Below are positions 40,819 through 49,687 of a DNA stretch of 64,000 nucleotides, in pieces. Source of the DNA: Microbispora rosea (GTDB taxonomy: Bacteria > Actinomycetota > Actinomycetes > Streptosporangiales > Streptosporangiaceae); the NCBI RefSeq assembly GCF_900156315.1, contig NZ_FTNI01000005.1, positions 264,167 to 328,166 on the forward strand, given 5' to 3'. The position numbers and the translations under genes are program-made. Within the stretch, counting starts at the first letter, position 1, and each line of letters opens with the position of its first letter. The notes below the pieces were generated by a model. It did no database searches. It was not told the DNA's origin and saw only the letters and a program-made list of their open reading frames with translations.

Positions 40819-41976
40819 ATGCGTCGCGACGCCACTTCCCGCGCGGAGGACCAGATCCCGGCGCGGCCCCAAGTGCAGGAGACGGTGCAGGAGCCCGGGC
40901 AGCCCGTGCGACAGCCCGGACAGTCCGGACAGTCCGCACAGCAGCAGGCGCGGCGGCCCGTGCAGGCTGGGCGACAGCCTGAGCGACAGCCTCGGGAGTC
41001 TGGGCAGCAGTCGCTCGTCGGTGAGGGGCCCGCCCGCCCGCGCATCGAGCGGCAGGCCGTCACCCGCGTCTTCGACGGCATCACCTGCTATGAGGTGCCG
41101 GCCCGCGCGGCGCTGGAGCGGGTGCCCGAGGGCGCCGAGCTGCCCTTCACATGGGGTGCGAGCCCCTATCGCGGCTGCGAGGCGGGCTGCGGCTACTGCG
41201 CCGCCCGCCGCGGTCACCGCTACCTGGGCCTGGACCCCGGCGCCGACTTCGCCACGAAGATCGTGGTCAAGACCGACCTGGCGCGCCGCCTGCGGCGCGA
41301 GCTGGCATCCCCCCGCTGGGGCGGCGATCCGGTGGCGCTGGGCCTCACCGGCGACTGCTACCAGCCGGCCGAGGAGATCTACCGCCTGATGCCCGGTGTC
41401 ATCCGGGCCCTCGCCGACGCGGCCAACCCGTTCACCGTGCTCACCAAGAGCCCTTTGGTCCTGCGCGATCTGGACCTGTTACGCGATGCGGCGAAGGTGA
41501 CCCAGGTCGGCGCCCTGGTGTCGGTCGGGTTCGTCGACGACCGCCTGCGGCGCGCCGTCGAGCCGGGAGCCGCGACGCCGCAGCGGCGCCTGGAGATCTG
41601 CGCGACGCTGAACGACGCCGGCATTCCCTGCGGGGTGCTGATGGCCCCGATCCTGCCGCTCATCACCGACTCCACCGATCACCTGCTGGCGACCGTGCGG
41701 CGGGCGGCCGAGGCGGGCGCGGTCAGCGTGACCCCCGTCGTGCTGCGCCTGCCGGCGGGGGCGCGGGAGTGGTACATGGGGTGGCTGGAGCGCGAGCATC
41801 CCGGTCTCGTGCCGCGTTACCAGGCGCTGTACGGCAGGGGCCAGGTCGCCGAGGAGGGCTACCGCCTGCGGATCGCCGAGCAGGTGCGGTCCCTCGCCGA
41901 GACCTACGGCATCGGCAGGGACGCGCGGCGCTGGCGGCGGCGCCGCTCCCCCGCCCGCCAGCTCGCCCTCGTCTGA
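40819..41976 (+). CDS. Radical SAM protein (Rv2578c / spore-photoproduct-lyase-like)
   Basis: 385 residues from ATG 40819. Iron-sulfur motif C120-x3-C124-x2-C127 in PYRGCEAGCGYCAARRGHRYLGLDPGADFATKIVVK, with the FTWGASPYRGC context of the Rv2578c family. Downstream LGLTGDCYQPAEEIYRLMPGVIRAL, FTVLTKSPLVLRDLDLL and GIPCGVLMAPILPLITDS are family-typical. Residues 18-66 are Gln/Pro/Arg-rich and probably disordered. The frame is open much further upstream through repetitive Pro-rich DNA that is unlikely to be translated. Reaction unknown. Confidence 0.87.
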   Translation: MRRDATSRAEDQIPARPQVQETVQEPGQPVRQPGQSGQSAQQQARRPVQAGRQPERQPRESGQQSLVGEGPARPRIERQAVTRVFDGITCYEVPARAALERVPEGAELPFTWGASPYRGCEAGCGYCAARRGHRYLGLDPGADFATKIVVKTDLARRLRRELASPRWGGDPVALGLTGDCYQPAEEIYRLMPGVIRALADAANPFTVLTKSPLVLRDLDLLRDAAKVTQVGALVSVGFVDDRLRRAVEPGAATPQRRLEICATLNDAGIPCGVLMAPILPLITDSTDHLLATVRRAAEAGAVSVTPVVLRLPAGAREWYMGWLEREHPGLVPRYQALYGRGQVAEEGYRLRIAEQVRSLAETYGIGRDARRWRRRRSPARQLALV

Positions 41977-42134
41977 CTCCTCGGGTGACCTGAGCCGCCA
42001 CCGGTCCCGAGCCGTCCGGGCCGTGGCAGGACCGAGGACCGAGTCGCGGCAGGGGCGCTGTGGGCGACGCCGGAAATCGGCGCGCCGGCCCGCATCGCCC
42101 GCCGGTCGGAGCTGAACGACGCCTCCCCGGCCCG

Positions 42135-43100
42135 TCACCTTCGGCGCTGTCCGGCCGCCCTGGCGAAGCGGCCGGACAGCGTGCGAAGGTGCCGGGCGAG
42201 TTCCGGCGGCGACTGGACGTCGAAGTCGACGCCGAGCGTGCCCACCACGAGCGCGACCAGGTCGAGCGAGTCGGAGGCCAGTTCGAGCAGGCAGCTGTCG
42301 TCGTCGATGGGGGTGACGACCCCGTCGACGCGTCCGGCGATCCGCGAAGCGGGGGCGTGCACCGTCAGGCGGCAGCGGTACGGCCAGATGTCACGGCCGA
42401 TCGTCCTGCGGAGGTAGGCCGCCACGTCGCCGTCGGGTGGCTCGCGGTGTGTGAAGCGGGGCCCGTTGGGTGTGCGCAGCGACATCCGGTCGGCTCGGAA
42501 CGTGCGCCAGTCGCCCCGGTCCACGTCCCAGGCGACGAGGTACCACCTGTGGCCCCAGGAGACCAGGCGATGGGGTTCGGCGGTCCTGGCCGACGGCGCC
42601 CCCTCGTGGCCGACGTAGTCGAAGCGGAGGGTCTCCGCAGCGCGGATCGCGGCGGAGACAGCGGTCAGGACCGCCGCGTCCACGGTGGGCCCGCCGCGCG
42701 GCGGGATCGCCACCATGGCGTCTCCCAGGGTTTCGACCCGGTGACGCAGCCGCGACGGCAGGACGTGCTCGACCTTGGACAGCGCACGCAGCGACGCGTC
42801 CTCGAACCCGCTGACACTGCTCGGCGCGCCGGCGCGCAGCCCCACGGTCACCGCCACCGCCTCCTCGTCGTCCAGCAGCAGCGGGGGCAGTGAGGCGCCG
42901 GCCCCGAGGCGGTAGCCACCCGCGGGGCCCATCGTGGTGTGCACCGGATAGCCCAGCCCGCGCAGCCTTTCGACGTCGCGCCGCACCGTCCTGGTCGTGA
43001 CGTTCAGGCGTTCGGCGAGTTCGGTGCCCGACCAGTCGCGGTGGGTCTGCAGCAGCGACAGCAGCCGGAGCAGGCGAGCCGGGGTGTCGGTGTCCACCAT
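42135..43100 (-). CDS. YafY-type transcriptional regulator (HTH plus WYL domain), paralogue of 24363
   Basis: 321 residues, strikingly similar to the regulator at 24.4 kb: [61 protein letters not shown], then [33 protein letters not shown]. The ATG at 43100 gives the family N-terminus; an upstream in-frame extension is discarded. It diverges from an epoxide hydrolase gene, and the interval holds an operator with the same core as the first regulator's. Confidence 0.9.
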   Translation of the reverse strand: MVDTDTPARLLRLLSLLQTHRDWSGTELAERLNVTTRTVRRDVERLRGLGYPVHTTMGPAGGYRLGAGASLPPLLLDDEEAVAVTVGLRAGAPSSVSGFEDASLRALSKVEHVLPSRLRHRVETLGDAMVAIPPRGGPTVDAAVLTAVSAAIRAAETLRFDYVGHEGAPSARTAEPHRLVSWGHRWYLVAWDVDRGDWRTFRADRMSLRTPNGPRFTHREPPDGDVAAYLRRTIGRDIWPYRCRLTVHAPASRIAGRVDGVVTPIDDDSCLLELASDSLDLVALVVGTLGVDFDVQSPPELARHLRTLSGRFARAAGQRRR

Positions 43101-43117
43101 TCGTCCATGGTGACGGA

Positions 43118-43144
43118 TGTGTAGGACCGCTGCTGTCCTACACA
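43118..43144. promoter_or_regulatory. Operator: 10-bp perfect inverted repeat between WYL regulator and epoxide hydrolase
   Basis: TGTGTAGGAC-N7-GTCCTACACA, ending 18 nt before the epoxide hydrolase start and 17 nt from the regulator start. The core AGGAC-N7-GTCCT is identical to that at 24329-24353. Confidence 0.8.
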
Positions 43145-43162
43145 CCGGGCAGGCTGACTGCC

Positions 43163-44311
43163 GTGAGCACACCACGACCGTTTCGCATCGACGTCCCGCA
43201 GGCCGACCTCGACGACCTGGCCGGCCGTCTGGCCCGCACCCGCTGGCCCGACGAGCTTCCCGGCACCGGCTGGTCCTACGGGGTGAACAAGGACTACCTC
43301 ATGGAGCTGGTCGAGCACTGGCGCACCGGCTACGACTGGCGCGAGCACGAAACCCGCCTCAACCGGGTCCCGCAGTTCACCACCGAGATCGACGGCCAGG
43401 ACATCCATTTCCTGCACGTACGCTCCCCCGAGCCCGACGCCACCCCGTTGATCATCACGCACGGCTGGCCGAGCACGGTGTACGACTTCCTGGACATCCT
43501 CGGGCCGCTGACCGACCCCCGGGCGTACGGCGGTGATCCGGCGGACGCCTTCCACGTCGTCGCGCCCTCGGTGCCGGGTTTCGCGTTCTCCGGGCCGACC
43601 CGCGCGACCGGCTGGGGGGCGGGCCGCGTCGCCCGGGCCTGGGCCGAGCTCATGCGACGCCTGGGATACGAGCGTTACGGCGCTCAGGGTGGCGACTTCG
43701 GCAGCATCGTCTCCCCGGAACTCGGCCGGATCGCGCCGGAACGCGTGATCGGCGTCCATGTCAACGCGCTGGCCACCGCCTCGACGCCGATCGACCCCGG
43801 CGAGCTGGACAAGCTCTCCTACGACGAGCGCGAACAGGCCAGGCGCAACCAGTCGTGGTGGTACGGCCACTCCGGCTACGCCACCCAGATGTCCACCCGG
43901 CCGCAGACCCTGGCGTACGCGCTCAACGACTCCCCGGCCGGCCAGCTCGCGTGGAACCTGGAGTGGTTCGTGGACTGGGATCCCACCCGGACCGAGCGAA
44001 CCCCCGTCGACCGCGACACCGTCTTGACCAACGTCACGATCTTCTGGCTGACCGCCACGGCGGGCTCGGCCGCGCGGCTGTACCTGGAGACCGCCTCGGA
44101 GGCGTGGGGCCGGCGCCCCCCGCCATCCCCGGTGCCGACGGGGGTGGCGAACTTCCTCGGTGACCGGGCGATCCGCGGGCTGGCCGAGCTGTCGAACACC
44201 GTCGTCCACTGGTCGCGGTTTCCCCGCGGCGGGCACTTCGCCTCGCTGCAGGCCCCGGATCTCCTGGTCGCCGACGTCCGGGACTTCTTCCGGAGTCTGA
44301 GAGCCCGGTAG
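43163..44311 (+). CDS. Epoxide hydrolase (EPHX1-like, EHN domain)
   Basis: 382 residues from a GTG at 43163 ([31 protein letters not shown], the epoxide hydrolase N-terminal domain). Oxyanion HGWP at 100-103, nucleophile Asp178 in [10 protein letters not shown], and catalytic His in [15 protein letters not shown] are all present; Tyr candidates lie in the lid. It opens epoxides to vicinal diols in the cytoplasm. Divergent from and probably repressed by the WYL regulator. Confidence 0.93.
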   Translation: MSTPRPFRIDVPQADLDDLAGRLARTRWPDELPGTGWSYGVNKDYLMELVEHWRTGYDWREHETRLNRVPQFTTEIDGQDIHFLHVRSPEPDATPLIITHGWPSTVYDFLDILGPLTDPRAYGGDPADAFHVVAPSVPGFAFSGPTRATGWGAGRVARAWAELMRRLGYERYGAQGGDFGSIVSPELGRIAPERVIGVHVNALATASTPIDPGELDKLSYDEREQARRNQSWWYGHSGYATQMSTRPQTLAYALNDSPAGQLAWNLEWFVDWDPTRTERTPVDRDTVLTNVTIFWLTATAGSAARLYLETASEAWGRRPPPSPVPTGVANFLGDRAIRGLAELSNTVVHWSRFPRGGHFASLQAPDLLVADVRDFFRSLRAR

Positions 44312-44349
44312 GGGCGTGGCCGGCGTGTACGGGCCACACCGGCCGCCGG

Positions 44350-44502
44350 CCCACGGCGGACGAGGACGACGGCTTCGACCTGCCGGCCTTCGTCACGTCG
44401 GCGTCGGGCAACGTGAGCCTGTGGTCGATGACCGAGATCCGCACGCTGACGGCGGTGCGTTCGATCGAGCTGCCACCCGGACTGTGGAGACCTGGTCCGT
44501 GA
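44350..44502 (+). other. Coding-like fragment of unknown origin
   Basis: A 50-codon frame ending in TGA (PTADEDDGFDLPAFVTSASG..., ...GLWRPGP) has almost perfect GC-ending codons but no start codon or ribosome-binding site, lying between the epoxide hydrolase and the beta-lactamase-like gene. It may be the tail of a deleted gene. I do not recognise the family. Confidence 0.3.
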
Positions 44503-44567
44503 CCCGGAGACGTACCTGCCCTCTGATCGAGCAGAACCGCGACCAGATGATCTCGCCACGGCACGCT

Positions 44568-45983
44568 TCATTGCCGTCGTAGACGTGCTGTGCCCCAGAG
44601 GCGCGCGGTGACCACCGTGAGGCCCGCGGCCGAGGCCGTCACCAGCCAGACCATGAACGTCGGGTAGAGGTAGACCACCTGGATCCACCTGATGTCACCG
44701 CCCCGAAGAAGCACGCGCATCACTGGGACGATCATGATGCACAGTGCGAGCGGGCCCAGGTAGGGCAGCAGCCGCCACCGCCGCCACGCCCCGGAGGTGG
44801 CGGCCCAGCGCCGGGAGCGGGCCACGCCGCGAACGGCCAGCCCGGCGGTCGCCAGGGTCAGGAGGGTGAACAGGATGTCGGTGACAAGGTAGGGCGGCGA
44901 GGAGGGAATCTGGGGTGCGCCTCCCTCGATCATGGCGACTATGCCGTCCATGAGGGCGTCGGCGTCGCCGTAGGCCGTTCCGGTGTTCGCCATGACCGCG
45001 ACGCCGTACCCCGGCTCCGGCATCAGCAGTTGAGCGGCGGTGGAGGTGAACAGATCGCCGTCGTGCTCGATGACGGGGGTGCCGCGTTCCGTCGTGCCGA
45101 TCATCCAGCCGAGGGCGTACTCCTGGTTCTGCTCCGAAGGCGTGCGCATCTCCTTGATGCTTTCGCGGGAGAGGATGCCGTTGTTCTGCGCGATCAGCCA
45201 TCGAGCCATGTCGTTGGCGGTGCTGAGGACACCGCCGGACCCATTGCCGAACCCGGCCGGCTCCGGCACGGCGACGGCCCGGCCGAGGAGGACCAGATGG
45301 CCGCGGGCGCTGCCGGGCAGGTCACGATCGGTGTCAACGGTCTTGCTGTTGCCCATCCCGAGCGGCGTGAAGACGTGCGCGTGGAGGTATGCCGCGAACG
45401 GCTCGCCGCTCACCACTTCGACGAGCCGCGCAGCGACCTGGTAGTTGGTGTTGTGATAGCTGAAAGCGGTTCCCGGCGGTGTGGCGAGCTTGGCCGTCTT
45501 GAGTCGTGCCACGGCACCTTCGAGCGTGCCGGGCTGAGGCAGGCTCTTCTCGTGGAAGGCCGAGTCGGCCATGCCGGAGGTCTGGTTGAGCAACTGCCGT
45601 AGGGTGATCTTCGCGGCCCGGGGGTCGGCCATCGTGAACTCGGGCAGGTAGCGGCACACCGGCTGGTCGAGGGCGACCTTGCCCTTCTCGACCAGCTGCA
45701 TGACGGCCAAGGCGGTGAAGGACTTGCTGACCGAGGCCATCGCCATGGGGGTGTCGGCTGTGACGCGCTCGCCGGTGGCGGTCTTGCCGTATCCGTTGGC
45801 GTGGATGACTTTCCCCCCTTTCGTGATCGCCACCTCGACGCCCGGCAGGCCCGTCGCCGCCCGGTATCGCTCGACGTAGGCGTCGACCGACGCGGGAATC
45901 GACCCGGAGGCCAACGCGGAGGCCGACGCGGATATGACGGGGACAAAGGCGAGACAGATTGCTACAAGGGTGGTTCTGAGCAC
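44568..45983 (-). CDS. Serine beta-lactamase/penicillin-binding-like protein (class C fold) with membrane tail
   Basis: 471 residues. Signal peptide at the N-terminus, then the class C beta-lactamase/DD-peptidase motifs: SxxK as S84-V-S-K87, YxN as YHN in SYHNTNYQ, and HDG in VIEHDGDLFTS. Four hydrophobic segments after residue 350 anchor the protein, typical of the extracytoplasmic ABH-type esterase/peptidase group. Substrate could be peptide or ester; beta-lactam hydrolysis is not implied. The GTG at 45983 has TAGCTT 6 nt upstream, fitting a leaderless transcript. Confidence 0.88.
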   Translation of the reverse strand: MLRTTLVAICLAFVPVISASASALASGSIPASVDAYVERYRAATGLPGVEVAITKGGKVIHANGYGKTATGERVTADTPMAMASVSKSFTALAVMQLVEKGKVALDQPVCRYLPEFTMADPRAAKITLRQLLNQTSGMADSAFHEKSLPQPGTLEGAVARLKTAKLATPPGTAFSYHNTNYQVAARLVEVVSGEPFAAYLHAHVFTPLGMGNSKTVDTDRDLPGSARGHLVLLGRAVAVPEPAGFGNGSGGVLSTANDMARWLIAQNNGILSRESIKEMRTPSEQNQEYALGWMIGTTERGTPVIEHDGDLFTSTAAQLLMPEPGYGVAVMANTGTAYGDADALMDGIVAMIEGGAPQIPSSPPYLVTDILFTLLTLATAGLAVRGVARSRRWAATSGAWRRWRLLPYLGPLALCIMIVPVMRVLLRGGDIRWIQVVYLYPTFMVWLVTASAAGLTVVTARLWGTARLRRQ

Positions 45984-45989
45984 CTGACG

Positions 45990-45995
45990 AAGCTA
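45990..45995 (-). promoter_or_regulatory. Putative -10 box for the beta-lactamase-like gene
   Basis: TAGCTT on the minus strand, 6 nt before the GTG at 45983. Confidence 0.38.
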
Positions 45996-46075
45996 CGGAG
46001 GTCCCTCACCGTCCACCATTGTGGGAACCCTCCGCGTCCTTTACGGGAAACCGCTATGAGCGCTCAGGTGGTGTG

Positions 46076-47242
46076 ATGCCTAGACTGCGGGCCGTGTCAG
46101 GTCGGCGTGGTGCGCACAGTCTGGTGGGACTTCTGGCGGGAGCGGTCCTCGGCGTGGTCGAGCTGGTGTTCCTCTGCGTGGCCGGGCCGCTCCACCTCAT
46201 CCCGGCGATGCGGCGCCCCTGCGACCGGATCGCGAAACGGCTGCTGTCACTCGAACGGGCACGGCTCGCCACATGGCTGGGGCATCGGACGGCCCCAGCC
46301 GGTCGCGGGTACGGCTTTCTCGCTGTGCGGGCCACAGTAGGAGTGGTGGCAGGGTACGGCGTGCTCGCCGGATTGTTCCTCAGCGGCCTGCTCATATTCG
46401 GAGGGATGTGGGACCTGCTCACCGGCGAAAGCGAGTCCGTACCGGTCGACTTCCCCGGTGTGAAGGTGATCAGCAACAGCGGTGTCGTAGGGCTGCTGAT
46501 CGGCGGATTCGTACTCGTGCTGACTCAGGCCGGAGCGCTTGCCGCCGCTGCCACGGAGCGTTTGCTCGCCGACCGGCTCCTCGGGCCGAGCAGCCAGGAG
46601 CGGATGCGCCGGCGCATCGCCGAGCTCACCGCCACCAGGTCCGACATCGTCCGCGCCGTGGACGAGGAGCGCCGCAGGATCGAGCGGGACCTGCACGACG
46701 GCGTCCAGCAGCGAGGGATCGCGCTGGCCATGCTGATCGGCCGCGCCCAGCACGCTGCCGACCCGGCCAAGGCCGGCGAGTTGGTCGCCCAGGCCTACAC
46801 CGAGTCACGCCGGCTCCTGGACGAGCTGCGCAGCGTGGCCTGGCGGATTTACCCGACCGCGCTCGACGATCTGGGGCTGCGTGCCGCGCTCTCCGGCGTC
46901 GCCGAGCAGTCCAGCGTCCCCGTAACCGTGCGTTACCTGCTGGGCGAACGGCCCGTCTCCGAGATCGAGACTGCCCTGTACTTCATCGTTCGCGAGGCGA
47001 TCAGCAACGCGATCAAGCATGCGGGCGCACGTGACATCCTGGTCGCCGTGGAGGAGGACGAGCAGACCGTGAGCGTGGCGGTCTCCGATGACGGCACGGG
47101 TGGCGCCGACCCCTCCGGCGGAGGGCTGTCCGGTCTCGCCAGGCGCGTCCGGGCGCTGGACGGGTCGTTCACCGTCGACAGCCCGCCGGGCGGGCCCACC
47201 AGGGTCGCGGCCACGCTGCCCAAGGAGGTCCCGTGCGGGTGA
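46076..47242 (+). CDS. Sensor histidine kinase (HisKA_3 type)
   Basis: 388 residues: a putative sensor with transmembrane segments around residues 15-40, 75-110 and 135-165, then the kinase box VDEERRRIERDLHDGVQQRGIALAMLIGRAQ (His in DLHDGVQQR) and HATPase N-box FIVREAISNAIKHAGARD with G-box GGGLSGLARRVRALDG. The start ATG 46076 has AGGTGG upstream. It overlaps its response regulator by 10 bp. Same sub-family as the kinase at 60.4 kb, which carries the same DLHDG-x-QQR box. Confidence 0.9.
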   Translation: MPRLRAVSGRRGAHSLVGLLAGAVLGVVELVFLCVAGPLHLIPAMRRPCDRIAKRLLSLERARLATWLGHRTAPAGRGYGFLAVRATVGVVAGYGVLAGLFLSGLLIFGGMWDLLTGESESVPVDFPGVKVISNSGVVGLLIGGFVLVLTQAGALAAAATERLLADRLLGPSSQERMRRRIAELTATRSDIVRAVDEERRRIERDLHDGVQQRGIALAMLIGRAQHAADPAKAGELVAQAYTESRRLLDELRSVAWRIYPTALDDLGLRAALSGVAEQSSVPVTVRYLLGERPVSEIETALYFIVREAISNAIKHAGARDILVAVEEDEQTVSVAVSDDGTGGADPSGGGLSGLARRVRALDGSFTVDSPPGGPTRVAATLPKEVPCG

Positions 47243-47877
47243 TCCTGGCCGACGACTCGGTACTGCTCCGCGAAGGGCTGACGCGGCTGCTCGCCGACGC
47301 CGGGCATGAGACCGTGGCCGCCGTCGGCGACGCGCAGGCGCTCCTGAACGCGATCGATGAACATCCGCCCGACGTGGCGGTGATCGACGTACGCATGCCA
47401 CCGACTCACACCGACGAAGGACTCCGCGCGGCGCTGGAGATCCGCAGGCGCCACTCGGGCGTCGGCGTGCTCGTACTGTCCCAGTACGTGGAGAAGACCT
47501 ACGCCGCCAGGCTCCTCGCGGGCGATGCCGAAGGGCTGGGCTACCTGCTCAAAGACCGCGTCACGGAGGTGGCCGACTTCCTCGACGCGCTGGAGCGGAT
47601 ACGCGCGGGCGGCACGGCCTTCGACCCCGAAGTGGTCCGCCAACTGCTCACTCGTACCGTCCACGCCGACCCGCTGAGCACGCTGAGTCCGCGCGAGACA
47701 GAAGTGCTGCGGCACCTCGCCCAGGGCTACATCAACACGGTGATCGCCGAACGCCTGCACGTTTCGCTGAGCACTGTCGAAAAGCACATCCACTCGCTCA
47801 TGGACAAGCTGGAGTTGCCGCGCGATCCCGGCTACAGTCGCCGGGTGCTGGCCATCCTGCGCTACCTCGACAATTGA
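47233..47877 (+). CDS. Response regulator (NarL/LuxR type)
   Basis: 214 residues from GTG 47233, with a strong ribosome-binding site AAGGAGGTCCC inside the kinase gene. REC domain Asp52 in VAVIDVRMPPTHTDEGL, Lys in YLLKDRVTEV, then LuxR HTH LSPRETEVLRHLAQGYINTVIAERLHVSLSTVEKHIHSLMDKL. The sequence VRMPPTHTDEG matches the regulator at 62.4 kb, so the two systems are related paralogues. Confidence 0.92.
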   Translation: MRVILADDSVLLREGLTRLLADAGHETVAAVGDAQALLNAIDEHPPDVAVIDVRMPPTHTDEGLRAALEIRRRHSGVGVLVLSQYVEKTYAARLLAGDAEGLGYLLKDRVTEVADFLDALERIRAGGTAFDPEVVRQLLTRTVHADPLSTLSPRETEVLRHLAQGYINTVIAERLHVSLSTVEKHIHSLMDKLELPRDPGYSRRVLAILRYLDN

Positions 47878-47955
47878 CCGCCGAGCGTTACAGGCGTACA
47901 AGGGCGGCACATCACCCAGCTACTGGGTGGGCGCGGAGGCGATTTCGGCGGCGAC

Positions 47956-48840
47956 TCACTCCGGCTCGGGCAGGTCCATCGCCGCGAGCCTGGCCGGGTC
48001 GGCCACGACCGAGATGTCGCTGATCCGGCCGTCGACGATGGTGAACGCCATGACCGACAGCGGAGCGCCGTCCTCTCGCCACGACACGTACCCGGGCAGG
48101 CCGTTGACGAGCACCGCCCGGCCTCGCACGGCCGAGCCGGCGGCCACACGGCTCTGTGCGCCGGTGGCGACCTCGGTGGCGCCGAGGATGACGACCACAC
48201 CATGGGGGAGGTCGGCGGTCAGCTTCACCCCGGGGTCGAGCACGCGCAGCAACTCCTCGAAGTCGCCGCGGCGCGCCGCGGAAAGGAACGCCTGAACCAC
48301 CTCGCGCTGCTCTCGCCCGGCGCCCGTCGGGTGTTCGGCCGCCTGCACCTTCCTACGGGCGCGGCTGGCGAGCATCTTGGCGGCGGCGGTGGACTTGCCG
48401 AGGATCTGGCCGATCTCGTCGAACGAGACCGCGAACAGGTCGTGCAGCACGAACGCCAGCCGCTCGCTCGGCCCGAGCGACTCCAGGACGACAAGGAGCG
48501 CGAGCCCGACCGAGTCGGCGAGCGCGACGTCGTCCTCGGGCGCCGGGCCGTCGTCGACGGTCACGACGAGCTCGGGCAGCCGGTCGTCGTAGGACGCCTC
48601 GGAACGGGCCTGACGTGACCGCAGGACGTCGAGGCTGATCCGGCCGACCACCGTGGTCAGCCAGCCGGCGAAGTTGTGGATGGTGGCCGTGTCCTGGCGG
48701 GACAGCCGCAGCCAGGCCTCCTGGACCACGTCCTCGGCGTCGGCGTGCGACCCGAGCATGCGGTAGGCGACCGCGCGCAGCCGGTCGCGCTGGGCTTCGA
48801 ACGCCTCGGCCACCGGGTCCGCGGGGCTGGTGTCGGACAT
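47956..48840 (-). CDS. SigJ-like ECF sigma factor with SnoaL-like C-terminal domain
   Basis: 294 residues. Sigma regions: RAVAYRMLGSHADAEDVVQEAWLRLSR and LGPSERLAFVLHDLFAVSFDEIGQILGKSTAAAKMLASRARRKV; an NTF2-like tail follows (AFLSAARRGDFEELLRVLDPGVKLTAD). It lacks the WLPEP/NPEKL hallmarks of ECF41 but has the same architecture, as in neighbouring SnoaL-tailed groups. The start ATG 48840 follows GAGGAAGGTAACAAAC. Divergent from the AhpD-like gene, 83 bp away, matching the reported partner set for such factors. Confidence 0.9.
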   Translation of the reverse strand: MSDTSPADPVAEAFEAQRDRLRAVAYRMLGSHADAEDVVQEAWLRLSRQDTATIHNFAGWLTTVVGRISLDVLRSRQARSEASYDDRLPELVVTVDDGPAPEDDVALADSVGLALLVVLESLGPSERLAFVLHDLFAVSFDEIGQILGKSTAAAKMLASRARRKVQAAEHPTGAGREQREVVQAFLSAARRGDFEELLRVLDPGVKLTADLPHGVVVILGATEVATGAQSRVAAGSAVRGRAVLVNGLPGYVSWREDGAPLSVMAFTIVDGRISDISVVADPARLAAMDLPEPE

Positions 48841-48923
48841 GTTTGTTACCTTCCTCGGATCTGCTCCGTCATGGGGATGACGGGCCCGGAGGGGCCGAGG
48901 TAACCGATGAAGGAGCAACACCG

Positions 48924-49373
48924 ATGGAAGCACGCCTGAAGAGCCCGGCGAACCCCGACGTGACCACGGCAGTCCAGCACCTCTACAAGGCGATTCACGC
49001 CGGTGGCGTCGACCCGCGCGTCCTCGAACTGGTCCACCTGCGCGCCAGCCAGATCAACGGCTGCAGCCCGTGCGTGTTCGCCGGGGTCGCGTCGGCGAAG
49101 AAGCACGGAGAGACCGACGAGCGGCTGCACAGCGTGGTGGCGTGGCGCGAGACGCCCTTCTTCACCGAGGCGGAACGGGCGGCACTCGCGTTGACCGAGG
49201 CCGCCACCCGCATCCAGGACGGCTCGCCGGGTGTGACCGACGAGATCTGGGAGGCCGCCGCCGCCCACTTCGACGACGGGCAGCTGTCCGCGATCATCCT
49301 GAACGTCGCGATGACCAACTTCTTCAACCGGATCAACCGCGCCGTCCGGCAACAGGCCGGCAAGACCTGGTGA
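48924..49373 (+). CDS. Carboxymuconolactone decarboxylase/AhpD-like protein
   Basis: 149 residues: VQHLYKAIHAGGVDPRVLELVHLRASQINGCSPCVFAGVASAKKHGE. The CxxC (C47, C50) of AhpD-like alkylhydroperoxidases is present, but the following conserved His of CxxCxxxH is Gly (CSPCVFAG), so classical AhpD redox relay may be altered. The start ATG 48924 follows GAAGGAGC. Probably a target of the divergent SigJ-like factor, the arrangement described for SnoaL-tailed sigma factors with carboxymuconolactone decarboxylase partners. Confidence 0.88.
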   Translation: MEARLKSPANPDVTTAVQHLYKAIHAGGVDPRVLELVHLRASQINGCSPCVFAGVASAKKHGETDERLHSVVAWRETPFFTEAERAALALTEAATRIQDGSPGVTDEIWEAAAAHFDDGQLSAIILNVAMTNFFNRINRAVRQQAGKTW

Positions 49374-49687
49374 GCCGGGCGGGGCGTCATCAGGTGCTGA
49401 CCGCGTGTCCGCGCGGTCACGGGATGACGCCCCGCGGCCCCGAGTCCGACGGAGGTGCCGCGCAGGTCGTCGGTGAAAGGTGATGTTGCGGGTCACGGAG
49501 GCCTTGCAGGCATAGGTGGTCACGGCCCGCGACAGCGGGAAGCCGCCGTACGCGAGGCCATGGCGGGTGCGGCAGATGCACGTTCGCGAACACCCACGAG
49601 AAAGTATTTCGTGCAGCTCATAGCGGTATTTCTGGCGAATGATTCTGTAATTTTCATGGCGGCTTTCATGCTTCGTAGAATCTCGGT
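49374..49687. other. Intergenic region upstream of LacI gene
   Basis: 314 bp. The left half is GC-rich without a supported gene; 49605-49687 is AT-rich and carries the promoter TAGAAT (49676-49681) and two TTTCATG direct repeats (49652 and 49664). Confidence 0.45.
49651..49681 (+). promoter_or_regulatory. Putative promoter of LacI-family gene
   Basis: TAGAAT (49676-49681), 5 of 6 to consensus, ends 6 nt before the GTG at 49688; a TTTTCA at 49651-49656 lies 19 nt upstream. This suggests a leaderless transcript. Confidence 0.45.

Noticed and set aside
44350..44502. Treating the coding-like fragment as a gene
   Set aside because: No start codon, ribosome-binding site or recognisable family; listed only as a possible remnant.
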